A program made the translations under genes and the position numbers. This document shows, one piece after another, positions 23,910 through 35,937 of a stretch of DNA of 64,000 bases. The notes beneath the pieces are model-generated. The model saw nothing but the letters and a program-made list of their open reading frames with translations. It had not been told where the DNA came from and made no database searches. Positions within the stretch are counted from its first letter, which is position 1. Each line of letters starts with the position of its first letter. The stretch is from Elmis aenea (taxonomy: Eukaryota; Arthropoda; Insecta; Coleoptera; Elmidae). The stretch spans positions 20,233,674-20,297,673 of the forward strand of contig OX393579.1 of NCBI GenBank assembly GCA_947652605.1, in the 5' to 3' direction.

Positions 23910-24921
23910 ATGTTGGAATAAGAGTGTAAAGTGAACAATAAAAAATACCTGTTTAAGCCAGCATTAAAAAACCATTGTTTTTTAATTACATTACATTTAA
24001 TACTTATAATATTAAACCAATAATATTAAATTTGGAACAAACTACATTGTACAGAGAAAAAAAAAGTTAAATCGAAAACAAAAGAATTCGCGTTTTTTAA
24101 TATCTGAGGATCAGATGATATCCAAGTTTGATTTCAGATTTTATTAAAACACCAAAATGCTCTCTAAGGTACGCAATTTCGTATCCGTACAATAACCGAA
24201 ATCCTGTTTTTTTTACCCACTGTTCTTGGAAGTGTTGCTCCGACAAACTTTATTTTCTATACTTTATCTCTATTTAGTCGAAATTACAAAAGACCGAGAG
24301 ACAGCCACTCCCAAAGACTGAGATAAAAGATTGAGAAGATTAATCTGTTTTCGATGTTATTTGTGTCCATTGTCGTTTCGCAAAATAGCAACCGTCATTT
24401 TCTATACCGTACTTAAACGACGCTGCATTATATTCCATTCTCTATAGGGGCTTAATTTCAATGATTACTTTGGTCATTGTACCATCAGCTCAGGTGACTG
24501 ACTAAACAACTTTTTTGAGAGTAATGTCGGTTCCACTGAGATCTCTATTATTGTCTGCGTCCACACGCTATTATTTAGATCTTGGTTATGATTATATTCA
24601 TAGTATTAAGCGAGTTTCTGTTGGATAAATTAAAGCGAGCTGATACAGTCAATCAGTTTAGTGTTAATGTCGGCAAGGCTTCGATAACGATCATTTTATT
24701 TGAAGCTTTCGACGAATAATTATGATGGGTTTTAAATTATTAAACAAGCTTAATTATTTTACGGTGATTATTTTTGAATATTAAAAATCACTGGAGCCCT
24801 AAGACATCACATTATTTCGGGATAATAATGAACGTCCGACGATAAATAATATTGTGTAGACAAGAAGTTTGACGTTTTTGTTCCTTTGATTGCATTAGGC
24901 AGAAATAAAAATAGTTTTAAA

Positions 24922-26148
24922 CAGGGTGGATAAAAATCATGATTTTTTTTTAAATCAAAAAAATCGATTTATTTGATTTAAATCAGATTTTTTGATTTAA
25001 ATCAAATGTACCATATTATCGAATTTAGTGACATATTCACATGCTATTTCTGTTTTGTGCTACTATATTTAATAATCAATATATTTAATTCATTGGTGAA
25101 TTTTTGTCAAAATGAAAAATTAATTATAATGATTAAGAATTTTGAAAAAATCAGTGCTAAATGGTGATGTTTAATTAATTATATACAGGGTGAGTCATTA
25201 GTGCGGGATCGGTCGATTGTGGCTAAACGGCTTGAGATATCAAGTTGATTCAAATGCTATTTTATACAGTTTTTTCTAAACAACACAATAAAAATATTTT
25301 CAAATATACAGGGTGAGTCACCTTTCTGGAACTAATGGCAATTTTTATTTTTCAAATACAACACCCAATTTTTTATTTAATATTTTTGACCGCCTTAATT
25401 TTAGCTTTGCATCAATATAAAATACTACAGGTTTTTATACGGCGCGGCGTTGTAAAAAAAAATAATTTTCTAAATTATTCCAGGTTTTAAGTTTTTATTT
25501 AAAAAATTCTCCTGAAGTTATTTTAAAGTACAGAGTTGTAATTTGGTATGGACATGCAGAAAAAATTTCTCTGTTCGCTCGATATGAAAAAATTTGAATC
25601 ACACATGCAGGGGTGTTTATAAATAGGTGGCAACTTCCATGAATTTCAAAAGCTCGTAACTCGATTTTTTCAAATGCAAACCCCTGTATTTTTTTATGTC
25701 ATCGAATTCATCTTTAAAAGAGCTTCATATTTTGATAAGTATGTCCTATACCCAAAACTCATACTTTTCGAGATATTCGACATTTTTCTTCAAATCGTTA
25801 TTGAAGCAATAGAGTGCCGTGGAAATTGCAAAACTGACTGTTCACTTCGCTAACGTCAAAAACTTGTCAATTTTTTTTTGAATTATTGCTTTTCCACAAT
25901 GAATATTACTTTACAAGAGCAAATTGATACGGTTTATTTACCATTTCGTGTATTTAATTACTAATAGTAATACAATTTTGTTTTATTATAAATATTATAT
26001 TGTACTCAGATAATCTGTGATTTAAATTGATAATATTTTTTTTTTAAATCACTTGATTTAAATCAATGTTTTTTCAAAAAAATCACTTCATTTAAATCAT
26101 GATTTAAATCGTGATTTAAATCAATTGATTTAAATCTGCTCAACCCTG
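24922..26148. mobile_element. hAT-type element, 1227 bp, with TTTAAATC subterminal arrays
   Basis: The left end is CAGGGTGGATAAAAATCATG; the right end read inward is CAGGGTTGAGCAGATTTAAA. It is flanked by perfect GTTTTAAA octamers (24914-24921 and 26149-26156). About 90 bp inside each end consists of GATTTAAATC palindromes spaced every 10-15 bp. The interior has no transposase frame but holds two direct mariner-type termini at 25186 and 25309. A related left end starts at 45664. Confidence 0.92.
25186..25330 (+). repeat. Two direct copies of a CAGGGTGAGTCA terminus
   Basis: TA|CAGGGTGAGTCA occurs at 25186 and again at 25309, in the same orientation and 123 bp apart, inside the 24922-26148 hAT element. 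Neither has an inverted partner within the element. They may be the left ends of two successive mariner-type insertions, or one insertion with an internal duplication. Confidence 0.55.
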
Positions 26149-26746
26149 GTTTTAAATAAATATTATTCATCATTATATAACTGTAAACTGTTAGCGATTT
26201 ATTAAAATTTTTCATAATCTATTTCATTCTCCTGCAAACTTTGCAGTTCCACAATAGGAAAACTGTACTTTACATTTTAAAGTTGTCGTACTGGGTTAAT
26301 TTATAATTACAATTTAATAGCAAGCTAAATATTCATACCTATCAAACTCGTTAAGTTATTTCTATCATCTTTGGACACATGTTCAAAAATATAAAATCGG
26401 AGCAGGATGCTTTCCTGTACATGAACGTTTGTAAGCATTATGCAGATTTAATTTCATTATTGTTTGGCAGTATTGGTTAATATACTTACATACATTGTCA
26501 TATATCGTTGTGGTTCTATTTCACTACAATAAGTACTAAATTTACCCTAAAACTATACATGTTTAGAACTGCTTAAGTGTATAGTTTTTTTTATTTTTTA
26601 TTTTATAAATTTTTGTTGTCAAATACTGCATCCTCAATCCAAATATAATTAAAGGCAAGTTGTTTTTTAATCGTAAAAGACAACTAAGCTCTATATTTGT
26701 ATCTTAGCAAAAGCTCCTACGTTTTATTATATTCAAGGGTATATAC

Positions 26747-27525
26747 TAGGGTTATTTTCCCGGGATCCCGGTCCAATTTAAGCTATTTTATATTTACCGG
26801 GAAATTCTTCTTGTCACGGGAATTCCCGGGATTTAAAAAAAAGTGTTATTTTCGTTTATTTTGAGCGAAGATCTTTGTAATACTATCATAACATATAAAA
26901 ATGCATTATAAATATCTTTACTAACAGTAAATTATGGAAAAACTTTATTTTTATTTCAAAACAACTTTTCTCTTTTATATTTTTGCTCTTAGTTTGGCGT
27001 AAAGAAGCCCGGTCTTCATAATAAATTAATATCTTCAAAATACTTTTACAGTAATATTTTTGTGTAGGTACCCTGGTAATGCAAAGCAACATACGATGTT
27101 TCTTTGCTGCTAGATGTTCTTAAGACAATTTCACCTACAGCAATAGAGACTCAGAGACATTTTATACAAAAGGACTTTTTGTTAATAAATCAAGAAAAAG
27201 ACTAAGTGATCGAAGCACAAATCACCTTTGTGTTCTTAAATCACATTACTTTGTAAAAATGCTATTATTGTGTTAATAAATATTAAATTGCGATAGAAAG
27301 GTTATATATCCCAAATGTATGTTTCTCTCACTGATATTATTTAAATATATATAATAATCATGGAGCAAAATGTATTACATATATGACTTGGGAGTTGTTT
27401 TTAAGTAATAAACCACTCCCTTAATATTTTGGATTATTTATTTAAAAATATTGACATAATTTATTACATCCCGGGATCCCGGGAAATTCCGGGACAAGCA
27501 AAACGGTAAAATATGAGAAACCCTA
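26747..27525 (+). mobile_element. Decayed autonomous-type hAT element, copy 2
   Basis: Ends are TAGGGTTATTTTCCCGGGAT and, inward from the right, TAGGGTTTCTCATATTTTAC. Flanks GTATATAC and GTAAATGC agree at six of eight positions. Near both ends sit CCCGGGATCCCGG/CCCGGGAAATTCCGGG palindromes. It keeps the transposase C-terminus (27065-27250) but only 779 bp in total, so most of the gene is deleted. It serves as the uninterrupted reference for copies 3 and 4. Confidence 0.75.
27065..27250 (+). pseudogene. hAT transposase C-terminus, frameshifted (copy 2)
   Basis: The nucleotide sequence is collinear with the minus-strand fragment at 21784-22020. One frame still reads GLFVNKSRKRLSDRSTNHLC followed by VLKS, the end of the dimerisation domain. 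Upstream the reading frame is shifted and carries stops (the LLLDALKTI block appears in a different frame). It is non-functional. Confidence 0.7.
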
Positions 27526-27529
27526 GTAA

Positions 27530-29455
27530 ATGCCACAAAAGAAAAACATTTTTTAATCATTGTTTGCCTCTTCCATGGACTTTTCCAACAATTTCAAGAC
27601 AAAAATCTTAATTTAAACATTCCAAGATAAGTCGATTTTTCTGTGGTGTTTTGTAGAATAAGACTGGTTATAGTTTTCATGTAAAATCGCTTATTTCCGA
27701 ATTCTTTGTTAAGATACAAATACATAATCAATAAAAAGCGGGTAATGAAATTTATCAAACTGATTTTATATCACTAAATTACAATAAAGTAATTAATTTA
27801 TTTCACAGAACTTATTTTATAGGAATTCACCTTCCTTGTAATTCGTACCACCTACTTTCTTCATCTTGAATCCGCATCGGTTTATATTTTGTTTAACGTA
27901 TTAATAATGTCTGTAAATTGGTCTTTTTCAAGACATAGTGCCTAAAAGTGCTTCCATTTCATTTGTTATAATTAATTTCTGATAATATTTTGCAGCTATA
28001 ACGCGATTATTAGATATGTCTGTTGAAATAAAATGTAGCAACGAATAAAACAAGACTGCATCATGCATTTACGTCATAATCAGATTTTAATTAGTCTAAA
28101 ATGACCCAACCGCGTTATTTTATTGGTAACATAAACTAAAACAGTCAATGATATGAAAATGTTATAGTATTAAAAGAATATTGAACACTTAAAAAAATAA
28201 TATCGCATCACTAAGACTCAGTATGTCCAATGTCCATGTTACATTAAAAAAATTGCCTCGAATAAAAAAATGATTATACAATTTTATTTTAAAATATAGG
28301 AGTATTAAAATATATTAATGTTTATAACACAGACTATGTTCCTTTGCTTCGATGTGACGCATAACACAAGGAAAATATTAAAAACTTTAATTTTATTAGA
28401 CTTATCAAACAAAAAGCTGTAAATCTTCAATGCTGTTAAAAGAAATATTAAATGTGCGCGTGTCAATGGATAAAAAACCTCATAAGTTTTTAAATAAACC
28501 GACGAACAACAAAATATAAGCGTTTATGGGGCAGATCTTCTTACGAATTTATTAACGATCATGCCTTACTAAACCTTAGTTTTTTTTTTGCTCAGCCACC
28601 TATATAACGTGTGAAACCATCATTAACTTGGGCTGAATTTTTATCATGATCGCACAGCGATATTTTCAAATTAATATTAAACTGCTTTTAATTCGTTTCG
28701 GTGAAAGACCGCGTTAATTTAAAAGACATTAAACTGACACTAGACGTTACACGTTTACTTAGAGAATCGCGTTAATTAACTTGCAATCATTACCATATGC
28801 CAAGATATTTAAATTAAAGTTGTTTTTCAGTGCATTCACATCAACAACAATTAGATTCATAACCCCCCGCTTTTCAACAATTTATGAGACGGCATCAAAG
28901 TTTGAGGCGATAATTTTATTACGTTGACTGAATAGTAAGAAGATCTGAGCTAATTTTGGTAGTAAAATGTGTAGTTTGTGAAATTACCATGAATACAACA
29001 TTAAAAGCTACTTAAACATTCATTACATCAACTTTTTTTTCAGTGTAAATTTATAAGGCTCGGCTCTTAATGGTTGAAGGTGTATTTTAAAATTTCTGTA
29101 TAATGTTTTACTTTAAACACATTTCGCCTTGCAAACTCTTCTGATTTAGTAAAGCTTACTCGACTAGTGGTACGGGTTGCTGAAGGATGCTTCTAAATTT
29201 TTAAAATAAAATAAATTTGTGATTCGTTTTACATGTAATATAAATAAGCTATTATCCATTAAAAATCTCCTTTGAAGAAAAACTAGACCAGTTTCGAGAC
29301 TGGCGTCAATTATTAATTACATCTTATAGGTTCAGTAAGTTGTCCTAGCAACAATCGTCAATAACAACGGTGTTAATTTATAACTAAATTATTATTAGTT
29401 AATTTGTAGTTTTAACTTTTCAAATAATTATCGAATACTGGTGCTCGATATGGAA
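27530..29455. other. A+T-rich stretch, no gene recognised
   Basis: No frame, repeat pair or RNA gene that I can support. Confidence 0.5.
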
Positions 29456-29457
29456 AC

Positions 29458-30600
29458 TAGGGTTTCTCTCACGGTATCCCGGGAACCTGAAATCCCGGTC
29501 CATTTTAAATTTTTTTTTATATTTTTCGGGAAATAGGTATCTACTTTTTATTCCGAGAAATCCCAGGATAAATAAAAGCTTTTATTGCGATTATTTTGTG
29601 TTAGAATCTTTGAAATACCTTGATCACTTCTCAGAATTCATTATAATAGTTATTTATGTATGAGGGCCAAAACGTGTAACTTTTTCGGCCGCGTCTCGTT
29701 AGGCAAGGACGAAAAACTACGTTTTGGCCGAGGTGCATATTACATTTTTTGTGCGATCGAATTAAAAACAATTTAAATTTTTAGTATTTTTTACAAATAT
29801 AGGCTAGAAACTACGTCAAACTCTGTCACTGATAGATGACGGCGTATGCTGTTAGCGGTGGAAACGTACCTACTTGCATAATTCTGTACATAATTTAAAT
29901 AACCTTTTTTGTGCGATTGTAATGTTTTATTCATAAATTTAAACATTAATTAATTATTAATAACATAACGTGTACCATATCATATATTTATTTATTAATA
30001 CATAGTATAATTGACAGCAATAGAAAAGTATCAACACGAAAATATTAGGTTGTAAACTACCTGACAGTTAACAACCTCAAGACCTCTACGTCACTACCCT
30101 TAGCGGGGAAGCCATAATCTCAGAGAACTTATATTCAGACAAGCACATGCGCTTTCCGTTCTGCTTAATGCAAATGCCGTTTTCGTACGCTGTAGCGGCT
30201 GAAAAAACTTTTTTGGCCGTTGCTAAGGATAGGGCCGGAAATGCAGTTTTTTATGGTTGATAACGCGTCCGTCAAACAACTGTTTCTAGTACGATCGCAC
30301 AAAAAAGTATTTATTAACAGTAAATTATTGAAAAACTTTATTTTTATTCCAAAATAGTTTCTTAGCTTTATATTAACAAATTATGCACACCTATAGTATG
30401 CATAAAGATAAAGAAGCCAGATCTGCATTATAATGTTTATTTAATCAAAATAAGTTTGCATTTCTATTTTTGTGCGAAAATGCGAAAAAAATAGCCTATA
30501 AATAAAATTTTATTGATCAAAACGGTTTCTCTTTGCTGCTAGATGCTCTCAAGACGATTCGACCTACATCAATAGATGGAAGCAATTGAAGGAAGCAAAG
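29458..30600 (+). mobile_element. Decayed hAT element, copy 3, interrupted by hairpin element B
   Basis: It starts TAGGGTTTCTCTCACGG, followed by TATCCCGGGAA and CCCGGTCCATTTTAAA, matching copy 2. It breaks off after about 30590, inside the transposase C-terminal segment (LLDALKTI...PTSID readable at 30530-30577). The sequence on either side of 29645-30306 is continuous in copy 2 (CATTATAAATATCTTTACTAACAG), so that block is an insertion. No right terminus remains. Confidence 0.7.
29645..30306 (+). mobile_element. Hairpin-bearing non-autonomous element, copy B
   Basis: It starts AATAGTTATTTATGTATGAG and ends GTACGATCGCACAAAAAA. The first stem pairs GGCCAAAACGT with ACGTTTTGGCC, here with a longer loop than in copy A. 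TTTTTTGTGCGAT then occurs twice. The terminal 75 bp (GTTGCTAAGGATAGGGCCGG ... GTCCGTCAAACA) are almost the same as copy A. The left partner of the second stem is not conserved, so this copy has a large replaced middle. Confidence 0.75.
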
Positions 30601-32630
30601 GCTAAAATTAAATATATTTTTAAGTGTTAAAATTTAGGAGTCCAACGAGGAACATTATTGAGTTTATATAAAAAAAATTAAATATGTGAACTACTACAGT
30701 ACTTTTTAAAAATCCTCTGATTGACTGCTTATTCCAAAAGTTTTTTGGCGAAATGGTTTAGATAATTTTTTAAACCTGCGTTTTTGATTTTTTTAAAGAA
30801 TCTTCATCAGTCTTAATAATTTTGCACTATACAAATTAAACTGAACATTTTGAATCCTACAAACTGTGGTGTGCTTGGAATTTGTGATTTTTTTTTTACA
30901 ACTATTTTAACCTTTCACGTATTTTTTTGCGAAAAAATTTTAAAACTTTCTTGAAATAAAATATTTTAAGCTTTATTCTTTAAAAATTTTTTTAGACATG
31001 ATGATTTCTTTACAAAAATATTTAAGAATTTGGGGATAATATTTTTTTTCAATCGGCTAATATCCTGTTAAGTTTTATATCGTCTGAGCAAAGTAAATTA
31101 TAATTATATTAATACTGTCTGTAATTAACAGGATTTAAAGTTAAAGTTTGGAGTTCTTTTTCATATTTTTATTTCCCAGGTTTTGCTTAATATTTGAACT
31201 ATAAAATGTATTTGTGTTTTCTTGAAACGATTAACTTGCTCTGAAATCAAAAAGGTGCGTGAAAGCGTCGTTAAGTTTAATACTTGTTTATTATTGTATA
31301 ATTTAGGTAGTTGGCTTTTCCTGAAATATAGCTTTTATATTGCATTTTATCTGACTTAATCATTTAAATTATTGCTGGTAGATTGTTTAATATCTTTAAT
31401 AAAGATCGTTTCTCCACGTCCCGTCGCACGGAGCGTATTTAACGTGGTAAGGCAATTTATAAAAACGTCAAATAGCCAAGAAATATGTGTATGTATTACA
31501 GGTTGCGCGTTATGAGTTATAAAACAAAACACGCAGACAGTAATTCAAATATTCTGAAAAAAGGCTCAGTAAATAAAGTCCCTAAATACCTCATTCAACA
31601 ATTTCCAGACGAGCAAAGCCCATTACATATTAACAAGGTATTCTTGTGTATATTAACATTAAAGCTGTCAGAAAAGACACCGTATAATTGGTTAGCTAGA
31701 CCAGCAGGTAATAAACTATCCATCCATCTCACTCATTCAGGCGTCACGGATATGCTCGTCCTTTCTCCCTGTCAATTTACATTTCCAAACAGTGTACGCC
31801 TTTTGCATTACCATAATAATTCAAAAATATTCTCAGAATGTGCAGCTAATTATTTATAACAACATAAACCCATCACAGTCTAACAGGTAATGGTGAATTA
31901 AACAAATATATTTTAAAAAACGAATAACAAAATGGGCAGTTAAAAAATCGAGGTGTATTTTTCTGGGGCTTATTATCACCTCTGCGCCATTTTAGCGAGC
32001 ATTTGTTTCAGAAATAATAATTGAGATCGTAAAATTGTCTTTTAAATTAACATTATATTTTGCATATTAATGGCATGTTGCGCTTATAATGGGCCGTAGG
32101 TAGGACTAAACAAGATCGTTTGTAATATAATTAAAATTTATTAAGCTGTTATTATTAGAGATATGGGAAGGCTTGTTTTTCAATTGTATACGGGGACGAA
32201 TAAATTTTACTACACGAAACTATTGCTTTTTTAATTTGGCACGTAATTATTTTCTAATAACGAGTTAATAATTAATTAACTCCAATTTTAATTAGTCGAT
32301 TGTTTTGTAAATCATGAGTTGAACAAACGTTTGTGAATGATCGAATTATTGACTTTGAGTACTTTTAAGTTGAAGAAAAAATTGCTAAAATTTTCCTAAT
32401 TTTGCTGTTTTTATGTACCTTAGTTGTTAAGCTTCTTAGTAATAACAGTAGATATAATTAAAAGTGTTTTAAGGTAATTAACAAAAATTAATCACTGCGA
32501 TACTGTTCGACCTAGCTAAGCTAAATAGACAACGGATAATTTATAAAAACCTCTATCAATACGTTACATCTGCGGAGGGATAGTATGACTATTTTGGCAC
32601 GATCAAGAAAAAATCACAGAATATTGTAAA
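30600..32630. other. A+T-rich stretch with one unassigned 124-codon frame
   Basis: The frame at 31485-31859 (plus) has no recognised domain. Its interior piece from about 31501 to 31637 is bounded by TTACAG| and AACAAG|GTATTC, which resemble splice sites, and it is less A+T-rich than its surroundings. It could be an exon, but the window has no other supporting exon and I do not call it a gene. Confidence 0.3.
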
Positions 32631-32899
32631 ATGAATGGTGGAACCAGCGAAAAATAAAACGAATTAATAGTCAGGTAACATAAACAAAATTTAGAGTGTA
32701 GGACAAACTCTGGTCACAACAAATATTAAGGTATTAAATTAGAACAGGGAAAAATGCAATTATGAGGAAGTTTAATTGTTTACGTTTTTAGACACCATAA
32801 CTATATAGAAAAGCCTAAAAACTTTTATAGTTAAAAAAAGAATAGCAGCAGGGAATAAAAATATAAATGAAATCAGAGCGATATTGTGGTATAAAAATG

Positions 32900-33115
32900 T
32901 AATGGGACAGAAGAAAACGTTTTAATAGAGTTTTTTAGGAACAATAAGAGCTCAAAGAGTCAGGTGGTTGGACATTGAGATTGAATCAAGATAGAAAGAA
33001 ACAGTATGAAAATATGACAGACAAGAAGGACGTCAAAAATGTAATGGAAAAGGGATGGACAAAAATAAGTAGAACAACTAAATATCAATGGAAGAACAAA
33101 AAAAAAAGAGAGTAA
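32900..33115 (+). pseudogene. Possible LINE reverse-transcriptase C-terminal remnant
   Basis: One frame reads TIRAQRVRWLDIEIESR before a stop. It resembles the (I/L)xxxRLRWLGHVxRM block found after the reverse-transcriptase domain of several insect LINE clades. Downstream A/G-rich frames (KKDVKNVMEKGWT) fit the expected charged tail only loosely. It is heavily decayed. Confidence 0.35.
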
Positions 33116-33660
33116 AAAAAAAACGGTTCGGCAATCAATGATCCAATAAGACCTTCTAAGGAATTTAGTGCCTACATACAAAAATCACACAAAATTTCTT
33201 AATTGTATTATTTTTTTCCTTTAATTATTTAACTTTATGGTATTATTAATAACAGTCAATAATTTTAAACTTCATTCATATTGCTAGCCAGAACTTAAAC
33301 CTAAATAATTCTTTTTATTTTTCTCCTATTTTTAATTTATTTATTTCATTATTTGTCTGAGTTTGTATGCCTTTTTTACGTTTTTTTTTAAATTTTGATT
33401 TTAGTTTTTTTTTAATGTTTTAAATTAAGAACCTCGAGTTTACATAATCACCTTTTAAAGTAAAATAGTTAATGTGGTTTAAATTCACTGTTTTTTTTTT
33501 GGGAAATGGATAAACAAATGTACATTCTTGTGCTTACAATCTTTAAGGTCTTCACGTACTTTGCAGTACCAACAGTAACAGAAAGACCAACGATTTTGTT
33601 TCCATGTTTAAACTGAATTTAAAAATGTAATGGTTTCTGGGACGTTAATTCAAACTCTCC

Positions 33661-33996
33661 CTAACCAACAAGCTGCTTGCTGCTTTACAGAGTTTCTTTA
33701 GTTCCGATTTGGACCTACGGAATAACGCTGTGGGGTTGCACGAAAAAATCAACATAAACATAATATAAAGGTTCCAAAATTAATCTTTGCGAAGTATTAT
33801 AGATGCTCCATAGTGCATCAACTATATAACTCTGCATAATGATCTGCAGATAAAATTGGTCCACAAAGAAAAATACCAAGACTCACCAGAAGTTATGTGG
33901 CTCGCTTATATGACCATCCAAACTTGTTAGCTTTAAATATGCTTAACAACGAAAATAAGACCAGACGAATTAAGAGACAACGTTTTAGACAGAGTG
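33661..33996 (+). pseudogene. Jockey-like LINE ORF2, reverse-transcriptase C-terminus, frameshifted
   Basis: Across three frames the plus strand reads LTNKLLAALQSF, then VPIWTYGITLWGCTKKST, then a piece corresponding to the IVDAPWYV...HxDL region (IDAP*CINYITLHNDL), then RSYVARLYDHPNLLALNML and NNENKTRRIKRQRF. This order matches the region after the reverse-transcriptase catalytic core in Jockey-clade non-LTR retrotransposons, whose usual motifs are KPIWTYGIQLWG, IVNAPWYV and RLxxHPNxLA. At least two frameshifts and one stop are present. The catalytic YADD region is absent, as expected for an eroded 5'-truncated insertion. No clear poly(A) tail or target-site duplication was seen. Confidence 0.85.
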
Positions 33997-35131
33997 TAGT
34001 AGTGTAGTAGTATTTGCCTAGATGCTCTTTACCTGGCAGAGTGCGCCAAGGGGTAGCCACTCCGATTTTGTCAATTTCTCATTATTCAATTTTGCTTTAA
34101 GGTCGTCGGATTGACCACTTGTAAAAATGTACATTTTATTTTAAAAAAATTGAACCCAATATTTTCAAAATTGTTGTTTTTTAAATAGGTATTTGGTCAT
34201 TTTAGTTTAGTCAAGTAGGTTGAAGGTGTCTCTACGATGGTGGACATACGGTTAGTTAGTTTTTCCTGAAATCAAATGATATATTAGGCCTTAGGCGCCA
34301 CAACTTAGATAGTCCTGTAAATTACATTGCCATTTTTAAGCACGACGCGTCTAGCACAAAAAAATTGCAAACCATAATAAAAATTTCGCCCATCGAAAAA
34401 ACTCTTTACTTATTTCTAAACACTCAATTAACTTGGCTTTACCTATATATTCGATGTTATCGCTAGGCGTAAATATTTGGTAATCCCTTATTAATTACGA
34501 ATTATTGAAACGCGTTGTAGATCTATGCAGCACAAGAAAAACTACAAATCTTGAATTATAAAAAAGTTATTAGTGATGAATACCTATCCTATATAATTAT
34601 AGCGTATTTGAGATGTTAGATTAGAAATAATAATATACACTCGTACGATAAAATATTGATTCTTAAGACATTTGCTTACGTTACGGTGGTGACTTGTGTT
34701 CGATTGTATATGATTAGTGGAAGTTATTTCGAGCTGTGTCTCTACCTGAATAATATTTATCACCTTTTTTTTATATAGAAATATACTTCGGACCAGTCAA
34801 TATTATTTTACGTTTTTAGCATGCTCTCAAATCCTTAAATCAAAATCTCAATCCGTTCGTCCAAGTAAATCTATGCCAAAATGTATATTGCGAAGCAACA
34901 GTGTGTCCATAGTTATTTAAGATTTGTAATATTCTGTAATGTAATTTTTCTAAATAGGTATCCTTCAGTTTTTTTAACGCGTTCTGTTTTGCTTCAGTTT
35001 GTATTTTTTAAACAAAAAATACCCTAAAATATTCTATTGCAGATTTATATGTCTGAGTGCTTAAGGATGGTTCTGCCTTGCTGCGATAGCATATCACATA
35101 AAATGAATTATCGGGGGTAATAATTACACTA

Positions 35132-35334
35132 GAGCTTTTTTTATAGCCGGACAAAGTTGTGTTGCTACGAAAGTTTGGTTGCTAGGAAAATCGACGAGAC
35201 AAAACTGTCTGATAAAAGGAGTCCTACGGACTCGTTGTTTTATCTTTGACAGTTGTCGTGTCAAGATTTGCCTAATAGCAACTAAACTTGAGTTTAGTAA
35301 AAGCAAGTTTGTCCAGGATAAAAACAAAGCTCTC
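35132..35334. repeat. Palindromic MITE-like element, about 200 bp
   Basis: Outer arms GAGCTTTTTTTATAGCCGGA (35132) and, inward from the right, GAGAGCTTTGTTTTTATCCT are followed by GGACAAAGTTG/GGACAAACTTG. An inner palindrome pairs GACGAGACAAAACTGTC with GACACGACAACTGTC. The sequence can fold over nearly its whole length. Overlapping 78- and 93-codon frames on both strands are shadows of the palindrome. Confidence 0.7.
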
Positions 35335-35761
35335 GTGTAATTCGGTAAGTACGATAACTGCACGAATAAATTATAACCTTCAAATAATAACTGACAAAAC
35401 GTCACATCTTTTACTTAGTTACAACCAAATATGTCGGTTGCATGGTAACAAAGTTACATGCAAAAATGCAAGTGGATATTTAATTAGGTACCTTTTTATC
35501 CGCTGTCATAACGACAAAACGTGACGTCATTATGGAGAATTTAACATATGAGTGTAGTTATCAGTAGTAATATGACAAGTGCATTGAATATTATCGAATA
35601 TTCCACTCATAACATAAGTAACCAATCAAAACATACTATTCAGGCAATAAGACACGACTCTCGCTGAAGACACCGCAAGTTGAGGTGTCTCAGCGAAAAC
35701 ACCATGACTAGGTCTATTTTTCACAGTAGGCCTCCTTAGTTACGCTTAGTTACACATAAAC

Positions 35762-35937
35762 ATGTCAATTAAATTTGTCAAAATGACTACAAGCGGTCGT
35801 TGTTCTTCGATTAATATACGAGATATTGAAAAAAATATATATACAAATGTGCCCCAAAATACTTTAAAAAGCAATAAATACGTTTGGAACCAATTCCTCG
35901 ATTTTTTTTTAATTCGCGGAATATTCATTCGAATACT
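35762..35937 (+). pseudogene. Crypton/tyrosine-recombinase-like N-terminal fragment, interrupted
   Basis: From ATG at 35762, or the internal ATG at 35783 (MTTSGRCSS), the frame reads INIRDIEKNIYTN and then VPQNTLKSNKYVWNQFLDF. This resembles the (I/V)PxNTxxSxxYxWxxFxxW stretch at the start of Crypton-derived and ZMYM/DUF3504-type recombinase-like proteins, an assignment from memory of the family pattern only. The frame then runs into a fold-back element at 35938. It stays open through the element to 36298, so the apparent 178-codon frame is a chimera. The piece after the element (about 36148-36298) has no recognisable domain. No catalytic residues are present. Confidence 0.4.

Larger units (their letters stand above)
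22099..24000. repeat. 1.9 kb inverted repeat with about 780-bp arms
   Basis: The left arm runs from TTAAATGTAATGTAATTAAA (22099) to about 22895 (TAATTCGATAGTCTTTGTAG). The right arm runs from about 23232 (CTACAAAGACTATCGAATTA) to 24000. The arms are collinear and closely similar with a spacer of about 335 bp. A mariner-type element (TA|CAGGGTGTCCCAGATTAC, 22306-23818) forms the inner arms. The outer 200 bp on each side repeat a CTCGAC...GTCGAG hairpin. The 115-codon minus frame in the right arm (23247-23594) has a counterpart in the left arm and no domain, so I treat it as arm sequence. Confidence 0.9.
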
